From Meghimatium bilineatum (taxonomy: Eukaryota; Mollusca; Gastropoda; Stylommatophora; Philomycidae), in contig CM067298.1 in NCBI GenBank assembly GCA_034231615.1, positions 63,208,387 through 63,272,386 of the forward strand: a stretch of DNA of 64,000 nt, given 5' to 3'. Below the pieces are notes generated by a model. That model saw only the letters and a program-made list of their open reading frames with translations, was not told the DNA's origin and searched no databases. The translations under genes were made by a program, and so were the position numbers. Shown here piece after piece: positions 45,543 through 57,334 of the stretch. Numbering within the stretch: position 1 is the stretch's first letter; the number at the start of each line of letters is the position of its first letter.

Positions 45543-47684
45543 TTTCTATACGAAACGATGAGCCTTAAAATTACATTCTATGATAAATTAGAAACGTCAA
45601 ATATTTCATACATTATTCAAGACGCTGCTGAAAATGAGGACTACATGTCTCTACAGCCTATACCACCCGATCTCGTGCTTCGTCCGTACGCTTTTATTGA
45701 ACACAACATGAATTATATCCGACTTCCATCCGACGAGGATTTGGATGAGCATGCGACTATAGACAAACTAACAAATGAGTTGCAAGTACTCAAGAACAAA
45801 GAGGCAACTATGAAAGATAATCCTGTTCAAGCGCCAATGCCAGAAAAAAATATTTTTGTTTCAGACAAAATAGAGTACGTAGCAGGAGATCCACATCTAA
45901 TTCGTGAACATGCTATAGAAGAAATGAAAATACAAAATGTAGAAAAAAGTGATGTTACTAGGGTTGTAACTAAAACACCATCAAAAAGATTGATATTAAC
46001 CAGCAAAGTGCATCTAGCTGAATCACGCAACGAAGAAATAACAGCTTCAGAAGCGGCAATAGAAATGCTGACTTTTGAAACAGAATCCAAAAAATCATCT
46101 TTGCAAGGTGTATTTGACGAAACAGCTGATTCATCACGCACGACTTCAGTTGGGTCTTTTGTTATTATTGATTCACCCTCAGACATCCTCAGTGAAAAAG
46201 AGGAAGTCCAACTGTTAAAAAGATTAAACCTTACAAGAAATGAAATGTACGTAACAGGTTTGTACGAGCCTCGGAATAACACCGCCTTTTCTATACATGA
46301 GAAACTGCAGAGAGTTAAGCACCTTAAAATGAAGACGTACGCTGAAAGGGAGAGAGATGCTTTTCAGAAACTTCAGGAAAATGTACCATTTGATATAAAT
46401 TACAGATTTAAATGTCGTGCTTCCAAAATCACAAATTCTGACATGAAAACTAACCAAGAATGGAATGCACGAAAGGTAAAAAAAGTTTCAAATTCAGAGT
46501 CGAAATATTATTGGGATGAGTACCTTCTTGACCAAGAAGAAGTTGAAATGGACAGTGCCCTGACTAACAGTTTAGAAAAGGGTGTTCTCAAACGCCTTAC
46601 CGCTGTCATGGAGGCTAAACCTGTAAATGAAAGTGCTAAACGCCCAAGCCTAGAAAATAAATTAAAACAGATTAAAAATAAGAACAGAAATAATCCATTG
46701 CAATCGAGAAGAGACAAGCAATTGATAAAAAATGGACTTTCATTAAAAAATTCAAATACTAATAAAGTATGTGAATCATACCACGATGAATATGAGGGTT
46801 CGAATACGGATAACCTCAACGAACTCAAATTTCCTGTAATTAAAAAATACAAAGAGAAACACACTGTTAGAGTTGGACATAAAGACATGTCTCATGTTAG
46901 ATTGCCCCTATTGTCGCACAGGAATCATCAAGAAAGCGATATGTTGTTTCCACATAGTAGAAATAATACGAAAAGTAGCATAGCTGTGAATAATATTTTC
47001 TGCAAAGAAACGGCAGAAAATATAATACGAAAAGATGTGACGAAATTTACAAACGGAGTAAAAAATACCAATTCAAATTTGAAAAAGTGCATCGAACCAA
47101 GCGATGCGATAAGAAATGTATCTTTCTCAAATACGTGTGAAGATGAACTGCAGAAAACGAAAAGTAGTAGACATGTCTATTTTAATATAAATCAAAATCA
47201 ATCAGTCGATGACAATGACGATGTGAATAATATCGATATAAGCAATTCTAAATTGGATGCTGGTACGACACCCGAGTTGGCTTTTAACTTAAATGGTGTC
47301 GTTGAATCTCAAACAAGCGTACGAGCTAGTAATGCCTATAATGAGAAACTGAAGTTGTATAGTTGCGAATGTCCGTGCCAGGATTGCCTATTTTTGAGTG
47401 ATACCATTAGCCATGATTATTGGGATACTGACATGACAGATTATCCTCCTTTTCTTGGTAGAATGAGACAGGATTTTAATTTTCTTAAAAGTAAAAGCTG
47501 TGATCCAACTATAAAATGTACATCTCCGAACAGGATCTTTGACGTCCCTGAAATAAACCCTAAATGGATATGTGACAACATTTTGAAGATGATGGACACA
47601 ATGATGATCCGAAAGGAAATTCTAACCTCTAGTCTTGGCTCCACATATATTACCATCACGATTACTAAACCTGAAGACACATAA
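45543..47684 (+). CDS. Terminal exon of an unidentified host gene (713 codons)
   Basis: This is by far the longest frame in the window and is free of transposon motifs. The acceptor ttgtattccacag ends at 45542 and opens codon-phase 0, which matches the phase in which the 38046-38323 exon ends. An acceptor at 45525 would not match. If the gene began here, the ATG at 45558 (MSLKITFYDKLETS) or the one at 45507 could serve, but no promoter evidence favours this. The protein is hydrophilic and mostly low-order: an N-terminal region with PIPPDLVLRPYAFIEHNMN, a probable short coiled coil (ATIDKLTNELQVLKNKEA), long Lys/Asn/Ser-rich tracts, and a C-terminal cysteine cluster SCECPCQDCLFL followed by WDTDMTDYPPFLGRMRQDF. 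The stop is TAA at 47682. I do not recognise the family. Confidence 0.8.
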   Translation, partial: FLYETMSLKITFYDKLETSNISYIIQDAAENEDYMSLQPIPPDLVLRPYAFIEHNMNYIRLPSDEDLDEHATIDKLTNELQVLKNKEATMKDNPVQAPMPEKNIFVSDKIEYVAGDPHLIREHAIEEMKIQNVEKSDVTRVVTKTPSKRLILTSKVHLAESRNEEITASEAAIEMLTFETESKKSSLQGVFDETADSSRTTSVGSFVIIDSPSDILSEKEEVQLLKRLNLTRNEMYVTGLYEPRNNTAFSIHEKLQRVKHLKMKTYAERERDAFQKLQENVPFDINYRFKCRASKITNSDMKTNQEWNARKVKKVSNSESKYYWDEYLLDQEEVEMDSALTNSLEKGVLKRLTAVMEAKPVNESAKRPSLENKLKQIKNKNRNNPLQSRRDKQLIKNGLSLKNSNTNKVCESYHDEYEGSNTDNLNELKFPVIKKYKEKHTVRVGHKDMSHVRLPLLSHRNHQESDMLFPHSRNNTKSSIAVNNIFCKETAENIIRKDVTKFTNGVKNTNSNLKKCIEPSDAIRNVSFSNTCEDELQKTKSSRHVYFNINQNQSVDDNDDVNNIDISNSKLDAGTTPELAFNLNGVVESQTSVRASNAYNEKLKLYSCECPCQDCLFLSDTISHDYWDTDMTDYPPFLGRMRQDFNFLKSKSCDPTIKCTSPNRIFDVPEINPKWICDNILKMMDTMMIRKEILTSSLGSTYITITITKPEDT

Positions 47685-47804
47685 AGCTAAGATGTCTTTT
47701 CAAAAATATAAATATTATCTGGGAGTAGGATTACTTAATTCAAAGAATAATAACTTGTGTTTATATAACTTTATATTAACATTTGTATGTTCTATATTTT
47801 TTTA

Positions 47805-47810
47805 AATAAA
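47805..47810 (+). promoter_or_regulatory. Poly(A) signal AATAAA
   Basis: aaataaaa lies 121 bp after the stop codon of the 45543-47684 exon, a normal 3'-UTR distance. It supports that frame being the 3' end of a transcribed gene. Confidence 0.7.
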
Positions 47811-47829
47811 ACTACATAAAAACGTTTGA

Positions 47830-48139
47830 TAACTCAAAGTAGAGCTGTGTGTTAAGTTTTTTGGTCCATCGATGAATAGTTTTCGTTGTATGATGTTAAG
47901 TAGGTGCCCGTGGTGTACATTATGTGAATCGTAATTATTGTTCATCTGAAATACTTATATGAGACAATATTTGTCATTTGAAGAGGCATTAGAAATTATG
48001 GACGGCTAAGAGGCGCTGTCTAAGAAAATGTATAAGAATGATGTACAATTTGATTTGTTGAATGGGAGGTCCGTTAGGTTTTCAGACTATCAAACGTATA
48101 AAAAGACTACTGACTCAACTGTGTAACCAGCATAAGGTA
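47830..48139. other. Unassigned DNA downstream of the host gene
   Basis: No supported feature. Confidence 0.35.
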
Positions 48140-48330
48140 GTCATGCTTCTCATTGTGGAATACCTTCTCATTGTGGAATACTAGGCCATGAGAGAGCAGA
48201 TCAACGGGATAAGATAAGGAGCCTGAGAATAGTGAATACTATTCCTGATTCTTTTTCCTACAGCAAGATTCTGAGAAAAATATACATGTACATACAAACA
48301 ACACATTAATCAAAGATCTATGGACTGAAC
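48140..48330 (+). pseudogene. LINE RNase H tail fragment
   Basis: HCGILGHERADQ matches the PGHVGVRGNERADQLA motif of the 39161-41306 element. The remainder is decayed. tctcattgtggaatac is duplicated at its start. Confidence 0.45.
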
Positions 48331-48659
48331 TGAAAATGGTATGAGCTCATGGCATGAGATGAAAAATGGTATGAATGATATTTATTGATTATAAAAATTT
48401 ACAAATATAGATTTATTGTAAACGGAAGATTACAGCAAAACTGTCCATTTGCGACTAACACATATTAAAGAAAAAATGTTGCGTATTACATTTATAACGT
48501 ATGTTCTGAACATTTAGCCTCTTTGACCGTGTTAATTTTCTAGTCAATATAACGACATCTGGCATTGGAACTACAGCTGAACGACACCTACCTCTACGCT
48601 GAACGGCAAGTGTGAATACAGAGAACCACCATCGTTCACCTGGAGACATAAAATAACAC

Positions 48660-48787
48660 AATAAACACGTATAGTGGTTTGCAATTGCTTTATGATCGGT
48701 CTGGATGCACAACTGCGTTCGGGTAATTTGCAATTTATACTTTACGGTCGTATACGCGCTCTGTATCTCTCTACCACAGAGCTGGAC
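48660..48787 (-). mobile_element. tRNA-derived SINE, family B
   Basis: The head on the minus strand is gtccagctctgtggtagaga. The body has gcatccagaccgatcat and gcaattgcaaaccac, as in the 54155-54332 copy. Confidence 0.65.
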
Positions 48788-48894
48788 AAATAAATATAAG
48801 TAAACAAAAATAAGTAAAAATACGGCATCAAGTTACTCAACGTGATGTGCTTATCGTAAAGTTACGCCTTTACATAATTGTTGACGTATATATA

Positions 48895-49330
48895 TATATT
48901 TGAGCAATGGATGCGAGACTTGGACTTTAAACAAGACAATATCCAAAAGAATAAATTCTTTTGAAATAAAGTGCTACAGAAAGTTCCAAGGAATATCATG
49001 GACAGAGAAGAATAAGAAAATATATATTTTGAAATTGCTGAAAATAAATAGATGGTGTCTTCTAAATACCATTATAAGAAGGAAGCTACAGTATTTTTGA
49101 TACTAAAAGTGACATGATAGTATCGAGAGGCTGAATCTGGAGAGCAGAGTGTCAAGTGAGAGAAGAAGAAGAAGATAAAAAAGAAGACAATGTACCCGCG
49201 AAATCGCAGAATATATGCACATGTCTCTGGCCATTGCACGCCTACTTGCCCGTGACAGAAAGCCTTTCAGAGTATACACGACGAAGAAAACGTTCTGGAA
49301 AGAATATGTCCCTCCATATATATATATACA
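48895..49330 (+). pseudogene. LINE RT C-terminal fragment, family 3
   Basis: Reads SNGCETWTLNKTISKRINSF, then CYRKFQGISWTEK and LLNTIIRRKLQYF. After shifts, an ARLLARDRKPFR and TFWKEYVPPY-like end appears near 49225-49316. A gaagaagaagaag run interrupts it. The same protein end occurs at 60630-60800. Confidence 0.7.
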
Positions 49331-49334
49331 AGTA

Positions 49335-50229
49335 TTAGAACAAATACAATGAATGGACATTTCCACCAAAGCTTTGTTATCATATAAAGATTATAAAACA
49401 AAAGATAATATAACAATTGCTAGAAGAGTACATGGTTTATGTTATCGAAATATGTAGTGGTAAGACAGATAACAAGGACATGCAGAAACATTGTTGAAAT
49501 AAATGAATCAAAATTTGAATGATTTTAAGAATTTCGTAAAACTGTTTTCAATATGGTACATAAAGATAAACTAAAACAAAGGGATTTCAGATCTTTCCAG
49601 AAACGACACACCTTCTTTTCTCTCCCGTCGTCATTCTTATTTCTATCATTCCCTGAATGTATGCATTGCCTCTACCAGCTTCTGTATAACTTTGTGGTGT
49701 GCTAGTAACAGCGTTAATTAACTAAGGCAAGTCTCTTCTCATCACTGTTATATTTACTATACATTGTGCCATTAATGTATAAACTCTTTTATTGCCTTTG
49801 AATTCCATGAAATGTACAGTAGATTAATGTGATATTGTGCATGTCTCCCACCCATCAGCCTCTTAGGTATATCGTATTATCTACATTAACATTAATCATA
49901 TATCGATTTCTATCTTCATCGATACAGATGCGAGAGGAAAACTCCCTACTTTTCCAGTCTTTAATGTTGTCTTCCAAGGTTTTCGTTTTCCTACTCTCCT
50001 TCTTTCACATCTAATTGTTCCCTGTAGTATCATTTTTGACAAGAAACATATACGTCCGAGCCATGACCGTTTTCGTCTTGTCACTATTGAAAGTAGTATT
50101 TCTTGTGGACAGGTACATATTTATTCTATTTCTTACGTACACATTTTCTCTAAAGGAAAACTGGGCAGATTTAGTTTGGAACATTTCATTAACAGGTCTG
50201 TAAAGAAATCTTCATATCAGCAGTGTCCA
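49335..50229. other. Unassigned DNA
   Basis: No supported gene. The small plus-strand frames at 49829-50203 have no recognisable domain. Confidence 0.35.
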
Positions 50230-50640
50230 GATGAGTATTTTTTTCTCTGTTGTACATATGGGCGTTGTTGATAAGGATGACCCAATCCTTTCTTATAATA
50301 ACTCAATCTTGTGTAGACATTTCTGAGAGTTTGATATAATTAGTATATATGCTGATGGTTTTTTATCACCCACATGAGAGTTGCTTTCATCGCCTCAATC
50401 GCTGCTCTCATTCTCAATGTAACTGTGGGATATACAGTAAATCTTTCCAGCTATTTTCATAGACGACGAAAACTTCATCAACACCTGTTTGGCTCTTGTA
50501 TGACCAGATGTGGACATTATGATATTTTGTAGCTTTATGTACATCTGAATGAGTTCTTGCATCATCCCTTCTGTCGCATTTCTTCCCTATCACTACACTC
50601 TCTGCTCAACTGTATAACGACTCTTGATAAGGATATTTAT
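50230..50640 (-). pseudogene. LINE RNase H fragment (copy D)
   Basis: The minus strand has VTLRMRAAIEAMKATLMW-type sequence and a decayed YTDG region, collinear with the better copies at 57335-58165 and 58585-59560. Confidence 0.5.
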
Positions 50641-51679
50641 CACTGCCTAAATCGTTCACTGACTTTTCCTAATTCTTCCATATGAACGTTTTTTTAAAAG
50701 GCATTTCTGCTTCAACCATTCGAGACCTTCTTAGTTTGACTCATCTTTCATTAGAGTTTGTCTAGAAACTATTATATAGGTTGATGTAGTTAGCGAGGAT
50801 TCTAACCTCCCCCGCCACTTACACATATGGTCTTTAGTAGGTGTAGATAGTACCAATCACGGTGATATCAGGGGTCTCTGTGGCAATCACTGGCTATGTT
50901 TCTTTTTCGGAGGTCCTTGATGTAAACTGTTATGCAGTTAGTCTTTACATAGAAACATTTGCTTTTCATATAACGATCTAACAAGGGACTGTTTAAATAC
51001 GTCAACAATGTATTGATAGTTTTATTTATTCCCCATCCCCCTCCCTCGTCAAAAACTAGAAAATACTGGGACAGCACTGTTAATATTATATAAATAAATT
51101 TTCAACGCTCCCAATCTAAGCAAATTAATTATGTCAATACATTTTAACGTCTCCAACCTAAACAAATAATGCAATTACCAGAATAAGGACACATAAAAAA
51201 TTACTGAATTTGTTTCCAATTTTTCGAAATATATTTCAAATTCAAACGCTTTAATAGGTGTATACGAACATTATCGTTGACCACCACTTGTGTCCAACAA
51301 CACTGCGTTCCCTTTGTAATAGTTGTCAAATTTTGTTACTCCTATCCTTTTTCTTAATTTGCTGATGTAATTTATGGACAACCTATAATATATGAAATTT
51401 CCGAAATGAGACCGTTGTATGTTTCTTCCAGATGCACGTGCATGGCCACTGTTCATTATTTATCGCTAAAACCCTCCTGAGTGTCGTATGCAAGATTTCC
51501 GCCAACTTGGTCTTGTCTCTACCAGGTCTGCATACACATAGTGAGCAAGATACGGATTTCTAAATTTACCGGTTGGTCAAACTGATATAAAATTATCTTA
51601 AACACCGGTCCTCGAACTCAGAATAGTTCCTCGAGCTTCATGTTCCGGAAAATTTAGAAAACAAGCTTTTTAATCAAGA
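50641..51679. other. Unassigned DNA
   Basis: No supported feature. Confidence 0.35.
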
Positions 51680-52160
51680 TCTATTTATCTATTCGCTAAA
51701 ACCTTTTGTTGCCTTTCGGCGTCAGTGGTAGAAGAGTTTTCTGGAAACGGCCCTCTTGTGTGCTGAGTATTTTGTGGAATTTGTCGCCTCTTTTATTTCA
51801 GTGGTCCATCGTTTTCGTGGTCGACCTCTAGGTCTGCCTTCGTTGTATCTGTGTAGCATAGCTTGTTGTGGTATGCTGTCTAATATTAGTCTGCTGATGT
51901 GTGCAAACTTTTTGATCTGTTGTCTCGTGATGTATTCTAAGATTGGAGTGAAACGTCCTCATTTCTCACCCTGTCTCTTAAGGATATTCATAGGATTCTG
52001 CGTAAGCATACCATTTCAGCTGTCAACAGATTACGTTTGTCTTGCGCTGTCGTTGTTCAGATTTGGCATTGGTAGCACAGCCGTGGCATAATAATCGCTT
52101 TGAATCCTGCTATTTTGGTGTTGAAATCTACGTTTTTGTTTCTGAAGATTAGTGTCATTT
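51680..52160 (-). pseudogene. LINE RT C-terminal remnant, family 2
   Basis: The minus strand reads TAVLPMPNLNNDSARQT, LTQNPMNILKRQ, TPILEYITRQQIKKFAHISR and GRPRGRPRKRWTTEIKEAT. It is the uninterrupted counterpart of the SINE-split copy at 12530-13215 and shows where that insertion fell (between QIK(W/K)F and AHI). Confidence 0.75.
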
Positions 52161-52238
52161 GCCCTTAGGGCAAATATGCTTTACTAAATCTATTGTATAT
52201 TTCTATGTTGTTCTTGCCGTCTGTTGTTGTATTACTTC

Positions 52239-52241
<3 letters not shown>

Positions 52242-52272
<31 letters not shown>
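52242..52272. repeat. (AT)n microsatellite, ~31 bp
   Basis: Short pure TA tract. Confidence 0.95.
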
Positions 52273-52274
<2 letters not shown>

Positions 52275-53389
52275 AAAACAACAGATATTTAAAAAAAAAC
52301 AATATATATATTGGTGTTTGTGTCTGTTCTGCCTATCTTCATTACTTCGCGTATTTCTATATTTATCTACATATTAAAGGTATGGCATGTTTGATGTAAT
52401 CTAATTTTTGTTTGTCTTTGTAGTTCTTCTTCTGAAGATGCCACTAGTTTTTGGTCATCTGCAAATAGTAGTTTGTTTAAGTTATCTTTCCGAATGTTTT
52501 CTTGCGTTATCGTTGCACTTTACAGATCGACTGGATTAAATAAAACTGTGGGCTAACCCATGAACGTACTACAACTCTTGACTGAATAGAACGATTTGTT
52601 TTTCATTAGTCATACTTGATAGCCAATAATTGGTCATGCTTGTTTTTCAACGAAGAAAAACAAAGAAAAAGTCAGATCAGCAAAAGAACTCACCAAAGTG
52701 TCGGGTCATTTGCGCAAATTTAAAAAAAGAAATAGACACGATAACTGCTTTTGTAAATATTTTAGTACACATCTCAGTCAAAATTTACGTAATCATTAAA
52801 TAACTACACATTTAAATCAACACACGCGGAAGACAAGACAGTGCTTCTTTAAGTACAGAGATCTGAGTGAAAATTAGACGACGTTAATTTCTTATGACTC
52901 AAATGTCTTAACACATTTTCAAACACGACTCATCATCCTAGCGATCAACATTCGGTTCAAGTCTTACTATGTCGATAACCGAAATATGAATAGATTAAAA
53001 GAATTATCACAAGAGAGGAGTAGGAAGCACATGAGCAGCTGACATGAGCATATGAACACCAGCATTTTTGATCATGACAAAAAACACTATGAATGTAATT
53101 AAATTACCTATATCAACTTTCATTACTAATGTAGTTTCTATACGAGTAATTGTAGTTCTTGTTTATACTTCTACTACACTACTACCAAATACATTTTAGG
53201 TTTCACAAGTATCTCTTCTTTTAATGAATATACACTTATTAAGAAATCTCCATGTTATTTCTCTTAAACTCAAGAGGGTGTGGATTTGACAAGTGTTGGG
53301 ATGTCTTGCTTACAAATGCATAATTTTTGGGGACCACTGAAGATGATCACTTGAACCAACAAAGTTTTATGCTTAATTCTTTTTAGAAA
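52273..53389. other. Unassigned DNA
   Basis: No supported gene. ccactgaagatgatcacttg near 53334 resembles the 3' end of Penelope-like elements but is too short to call. Confidence 0.35.
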
Positions 53390-54005
53390 CCGGCATCATG
53401 GCACACATTACATTCTCATAAGTGCTCCACTCTCCTTTTCAGAAGCTATGAAATAGTACGCAGGCTTAAAATCAGTCAGATGTTGATTATGCTGTAAAAA
53501 ACCCCAAAAAATTCTGTCAATACTGCATTTTACCAGTTCAGGCGTTGCAGGGAGGGGATTGAATATCTGTGTGATAAAATCCGCATGCTCTTGCTGTCGC
53601 CACGTCATGTACAGGGTGAGTTTTTTAATTTACCCTCCGACAGAAAAAACCCAGTCCTTACAGGGGATTGAACTCTAGACCTCAATCATGTGAGACTAGC
53701 GTTCTAACATCTCGGCCATGCGCCACATGATGTTGATTATGCGATCTTCGGACCTTTCTAAAGAGAACACTTTTTCCTCTTACCCACTGCCACCCTTGTT
53801 CACGTAATTCTGTGTATGTGCACAATATCAACATCAATACTGTCCTAACTCTGCAGTAAATCAATGAATGCCCTTAGTAGGTCGACCTTTTGAATACTGT
53901 GCCATCAACCACAGCATTGTCCACTAATGAATCTTCTTCTTTCGTTACATCTGATCTTTGCATGACGAGGGCAGTATATCAATACAACACTTTCGACATA
54001 GTTAC
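53390..54005 (-). pseudogene. LINE RNase H C-terminal fragment (copy C), split by a SINE
   Basis: The minus strand ends like copies A and B: a SGALMRM block, then a decayed MMPVSK end. Upstream pieces at 53743-54005 match the segment with cgatcttcgg and the region between catalytic RNase H and C-terminus. A 236-bp SINE interrupts it. Confidence 0.6.
53493..53728 (-). mobile_element. tRNA-derived SINE, family C, with 14-bp TSD
   Basis: Flanked by gatgttgattatgc at 53479-53492 and 53729-53742. The minus-strand head is atgtggcgcatggccgagat, a Leu/Ser-like tRNA arrangement, with a B box gagttcaatcccc. The body carries actgggttttttctgtc. Removing it rejoins the RNase H fragment. Confidence 0.88.
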
Positions 54006-54154
54006 ATCCTATGAGCACTCTTGGTAGGTGGTACACCTCTTTGCTAAGGGGGCGGTGTACATAATATGAAACTCGAGTACAGTGGAGTATTTTAAGCCAC
54101 TTTTTATAAATTTATTCAGTTTAAGGTGCTAAAAAATTGGTAGCAAATCCTTTT

Positions 54155-54332
54155 CAGGACGTAGCTATCAACCCATAATTTATTGGCTGTGGTGATTTTT
54201 TGGGCAATATACATACGTTCAATAGCTTGCAATTGATTTCTGAACGGTCCAGATGCACAATTACCTGTGGAGGAGATCTAACTTGGTACCTTGCCCGTCA
54301 CAGAAGCGCTCTGTACCACAGAGCCGGACAAC
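54155..54332 (-). mobile_element. tRNA-derived SINE, family B (best copy)
   Basis: The minus strand starts gttgtccggctctgtggtac. The B-box region is decayed (aagttagatctcc). The body has gaccgttcagaaatcaattg and the 3' part gatagctacgtcctg. Confidence 0.75.
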
Positions 54333-54349
54333 GTTTAAGGTGTAGCGAC

Positions 54350-54480
54350 TGAGATCCGCTGGTATAAGTGGTAGCTTTGCAACTGGGCAGGGCTGGACAT
54401 CCATTTGTCCCGACATAAAGTATTGTCAAAGGTAGCTGATTTAAACGGATATCCCCCCATATGGATGTGAAAAGCAAAGG
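54350..54480 (-). repeat. Fragment of the dispersed repeat's 3' part
   Basis: Reverse complement of about 37075-37190: catttgtcccgacataaa, ggcagggctgg and ggtagctttgcaactg match. Confidence 0.75.
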
Positions 54481-54511
54481 GAGACTACCACTTTATTTTC
54501 CCAAGAAGAAA

Positions 54512-54622
54512 GTCATAGCGACACAAAATTGAAAACAATAATATTGATACATAATACTGGAGATGGAGAGCTGTGGAGAGCCATGATCACCTACGCCCGC
54601 CGGTATGACACATGATGAATGA
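54512..54622 (+). mobile_element. RTE-like LINE 3' terminal fragment
   Basis: About the last 110 bp of the GAT-tail family (ttgatacataatactg, gagctgtggagagccatg). The tail is reduced to gatgaatga. Confidence 0.7.
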
Positions 54623-55099
54623 AGGTGTAAAAAAAAATGTGCTAAAACTATATATTTGGGTTAATGCCTAATATAAGTCTTCACTGTGCTATAAATAGCA
54701 CACGTTTACAGTTTTAACTAGCTCACGCCATGGATTTCCCCCGGAACATGAGTACGGTTGATAAAATGTAACAATTTTAATAAAAATGAAACACTCACCT
54801 TATTCAGAATTCTGTGTGCATTATACAGTTTTAATCACACAAAGTAACTCCATGAACACTACTACGCTAACTTATAATGAAAGTAAGGTCACATCTAACA
54901 AAACGCGTAATGTCTACTGATCCTTTCCGTTACCGTATATTACTGCGCATGTCCCTTTATTATATCTTCCATTTTTGTACATAATACTAATTAACTTTAA
55001 TTATAAATACTAAAACCTGATAAAAACCCTTTATCCCCTAACCCTAATTCTAATACAATCGTTTTAAATAAATATCAATTCATTTTAAATACTAATTAT
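54623..55099. other. Unassigned DNA
   Basis: No supported feature up to the TSD of the next LINE fragment. Confidence 0.35.
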
Positions 55100-55112
55100 A
55101 TTCCAAATTCAA

Positions 55113-55492
55113 ACAAACTGGAAAGTGGGAAATTAGAGGCAACAGAGATGTGGTTCTACAGAAGAATGCTGAGAATACCATGGACTGCCAGAAAAACTAA
55201 TGTAGAGGTGTTGAAAGAGTCAAATACGAAACAGACCTTAATCAACAATATAAGAAAAAAGGCAACCTTTTTTTGGCCACTTCATGAGACAGGTAGGTTT
55301 AGAGAATGTAGTCACAACAGGCAAAATTGAAGGCAACAGAGACAGAGGGCGACAACGTTAGAAAATATTAGATAGATTGACAACCTGGCATTGCAAGGAA
55401 ACAAAAACGACTTTGATATATAATACTGTGAACAGAGAGCTGTGGAGAGTCATGACCGCCTACGCCAGCCGGCATTGCACCTGATGATGATG
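55113..55492 (+). mobile_element. RTE-like LINE 3' fragment with GAT tail and 13-bp TSD
   Basis: attccaaattcaa lies at 55100-55112 and 55493-55505. The frame keeps KLEATEMWFYRRMLRIPWTA and RKTNVEVLKESN, then shifts in a T-run and has a premature stop. The first base of the insert falls in the acaaactggaaagtggg block. Confidence 0.88.
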
Positions 55493-55505
55493 ATTCCAAA
55501 TTCAA

Positions 55506-56419
55506 TCATACAATAGCAATCACACTACAAAGGTCAATAAATACATCGAAAGTAGAGCACAGGTCATAGTGAAGATAAACTAGGATTGCGCCTATTTTTG
55601 TAATGCGCTTGTAGCCTGTTCAATGGATACAGATGGATACATGAAAACCATGAAAGCCGTTTCAACATTTCATCACATCCTATACGTTTGTTAGTTGTCA
55701 TGACAGCTGAATAACAGGAGACATTGGTTTGATATAATGTGTAATATGGGCGTAAACTAGTCTGTAACATTTTTTTGTTTCTATTCATTTCTGCTGTAAA
55801 TATACAATTCTTTATCATGATTATGTGCCGTCTCCGCAATGAAGGTTGGCTGCAACATGCTTTCAATATCCTATGTCTTTATGGTACACTCTGCTAAACT
55901 GTAACCTGTCCATCTCGTAATTTTTTCTTTTCATTTGTACCTCAACATACCTCTTTCTCATCTCTCCTCGACTTTACTCTCAATTAAGGTTTTTAACAAG
56001 GTGTTATGTTTTTAAGATGTCTGAAATATATTATTTGTTTGATCTTTATTTCCTTTAACAATTCTTTCTTCATTCGAAGTGTACATTAATGCCCTATATT
56101 AATATAGAATAGATGTAGTATTTTATAATTTTCATATTTAGCATGTTTGTAATGTGAGAATATTTTTAATTTAAGTCTTGAGTTCAAAAGGCTTGAGTGT
56201 ACTCAATAATTCTCAATTCCGACAACTCTTATGTCTAGTACTGGGCTGGTGTGGTCTTTGTCTTTAAACTGGGCTGGTGTGATATTTTTTTCGTTTCGCT
56301 TCCACATATATTTACTTTTCTTATGTACTTCCTGACCTTCTGGCATCTCATTTCCATATTTCCGTTGGATATGTTTGTTTGTTGTGATAATTTTTCCATT
56401 CGTCATCTTTTGATGTTTT
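55506..56419. other. Unassigned DNA
   Basis: No supported gene. ttttattt-rich sequence near 56045 could serve as a minus-strand poly(A) signal for the exon at 56848-56967. Confidence 0.35.
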
Positions 56420-56485
56420 GTGTGTATCTTGATAAAGACCTTTTGGTTGAAACGTTGAATATGATTTGTGTATTGTAATTTGTAT
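56420..56485 (+). repeat. Possible Penelope-like 3' end, hammerhead-like
   Basis: ttgataaagaccttttggtt followed by gaaacgttg has the layout box-stem II (gacc/ggtt)-GAAA, with two changes in the CTGATGA box. No stem III partner was found upstream. Confidence 0.3.
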
Positions 56486-56847
56486 GTTTTCTTGTGTGCA
56501 CATCATTACCCACTAGTTTTAGTTATAGTCTGTCTTGTCCGATTGAAGCGATTATATAAATCTAGCGATTATATAAATCTGTTTTTTATGAAAGTACAAT
56601 TTTAGAAATTGAACAAAATTAAACTCTTTTAACTAAAACAGAATTGAAAAAGAATCACATTTGAAAAGTAAGGCCTTTTTAATAAAAGAATTAATAATAT
56701 AAATCAAGAAATAATGGAAGCTGCAAGGACTTTTGACTTTGTATTTCAGTAAAACATATCCATGTTGATAGATAAAGAAAGCCAATCACAGTGCACATCA
56801 ATTATGTTATGCTCCAGAGATACTGCTAGTAGTAGGATGTAAGGCAT

Positions 56848-56967
56848 CTAAGAAGTGTTGAGCTTTAAATTTTGATATCTTCTGTCCCTTCTTTGTGTAC
56901 AGCAAAGTTTTAAAACAGAGTCGGCATAGGTAGCAAGGATCAGTGGGGAGAATCTCGCACTATCCAC
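56848..56967 (-). CDS. Putative terminal exon of a second host gene
   Basis: On the minus strand the acceptor tgtgatctttcag opens at 56967 and the only stop-free phase gives 39 residues to TAG: VDSARFSPLILATYADSVLK, then LCCTQRRDRRYQNLKLNTS. The other two phases stop within a few codons. It lies outside any recognised repeat. Upstream exons would lie to the right (candidates 61972-62079 and 63440-63495), though phases require at least one further exon between them. Function unknown. Confidence 0.45.
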   Translation of the reverse strand: MDSARFSPLILATYADSVLKLCCTQRRDRRYQNLKLNTS

Positions 56968-57334
56968 CTGAAAGATCACACAAGAAATAAGTATTACCTG
57001 GTAAATATTATATATGAACAAAGAAGCATGAAAACTACAGATGTCTCATAATACAATTAAAGGTTACACACACAGTTCTCTCTAATCCAAGCAGGTCCAT
57101 GGCTGTACATTTTCAGAAGTTGCAGTGCATGGAACCTAAGACACTGCACACAAAAATCCAGAAGTGCAGATCCAAAAAGTAATCTTCAAGTACCATCTTA
57201 AGAGTGATATGCATATGCATTTATGCATTTTATCAAACAACCATGTGATCTGTGCAGAACAGCAATACATTATTTAGAGAAAATGATGATAATCATTCTG
57301 ATCAATATGTGGGTTATAGTGGTCAGTGACTCAT

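Noticed and set aside
45827-46888. Minus-strand frames of 126-151 codons
   Set aside because: They are antisense shadows of the 713-codon host exon, which has the better composition and 3' signals.
51756-52091. 111-codon plus-strand frame
   Set aside because: The minus strand encodes a recognisable LINE C-terminus over the same bases.
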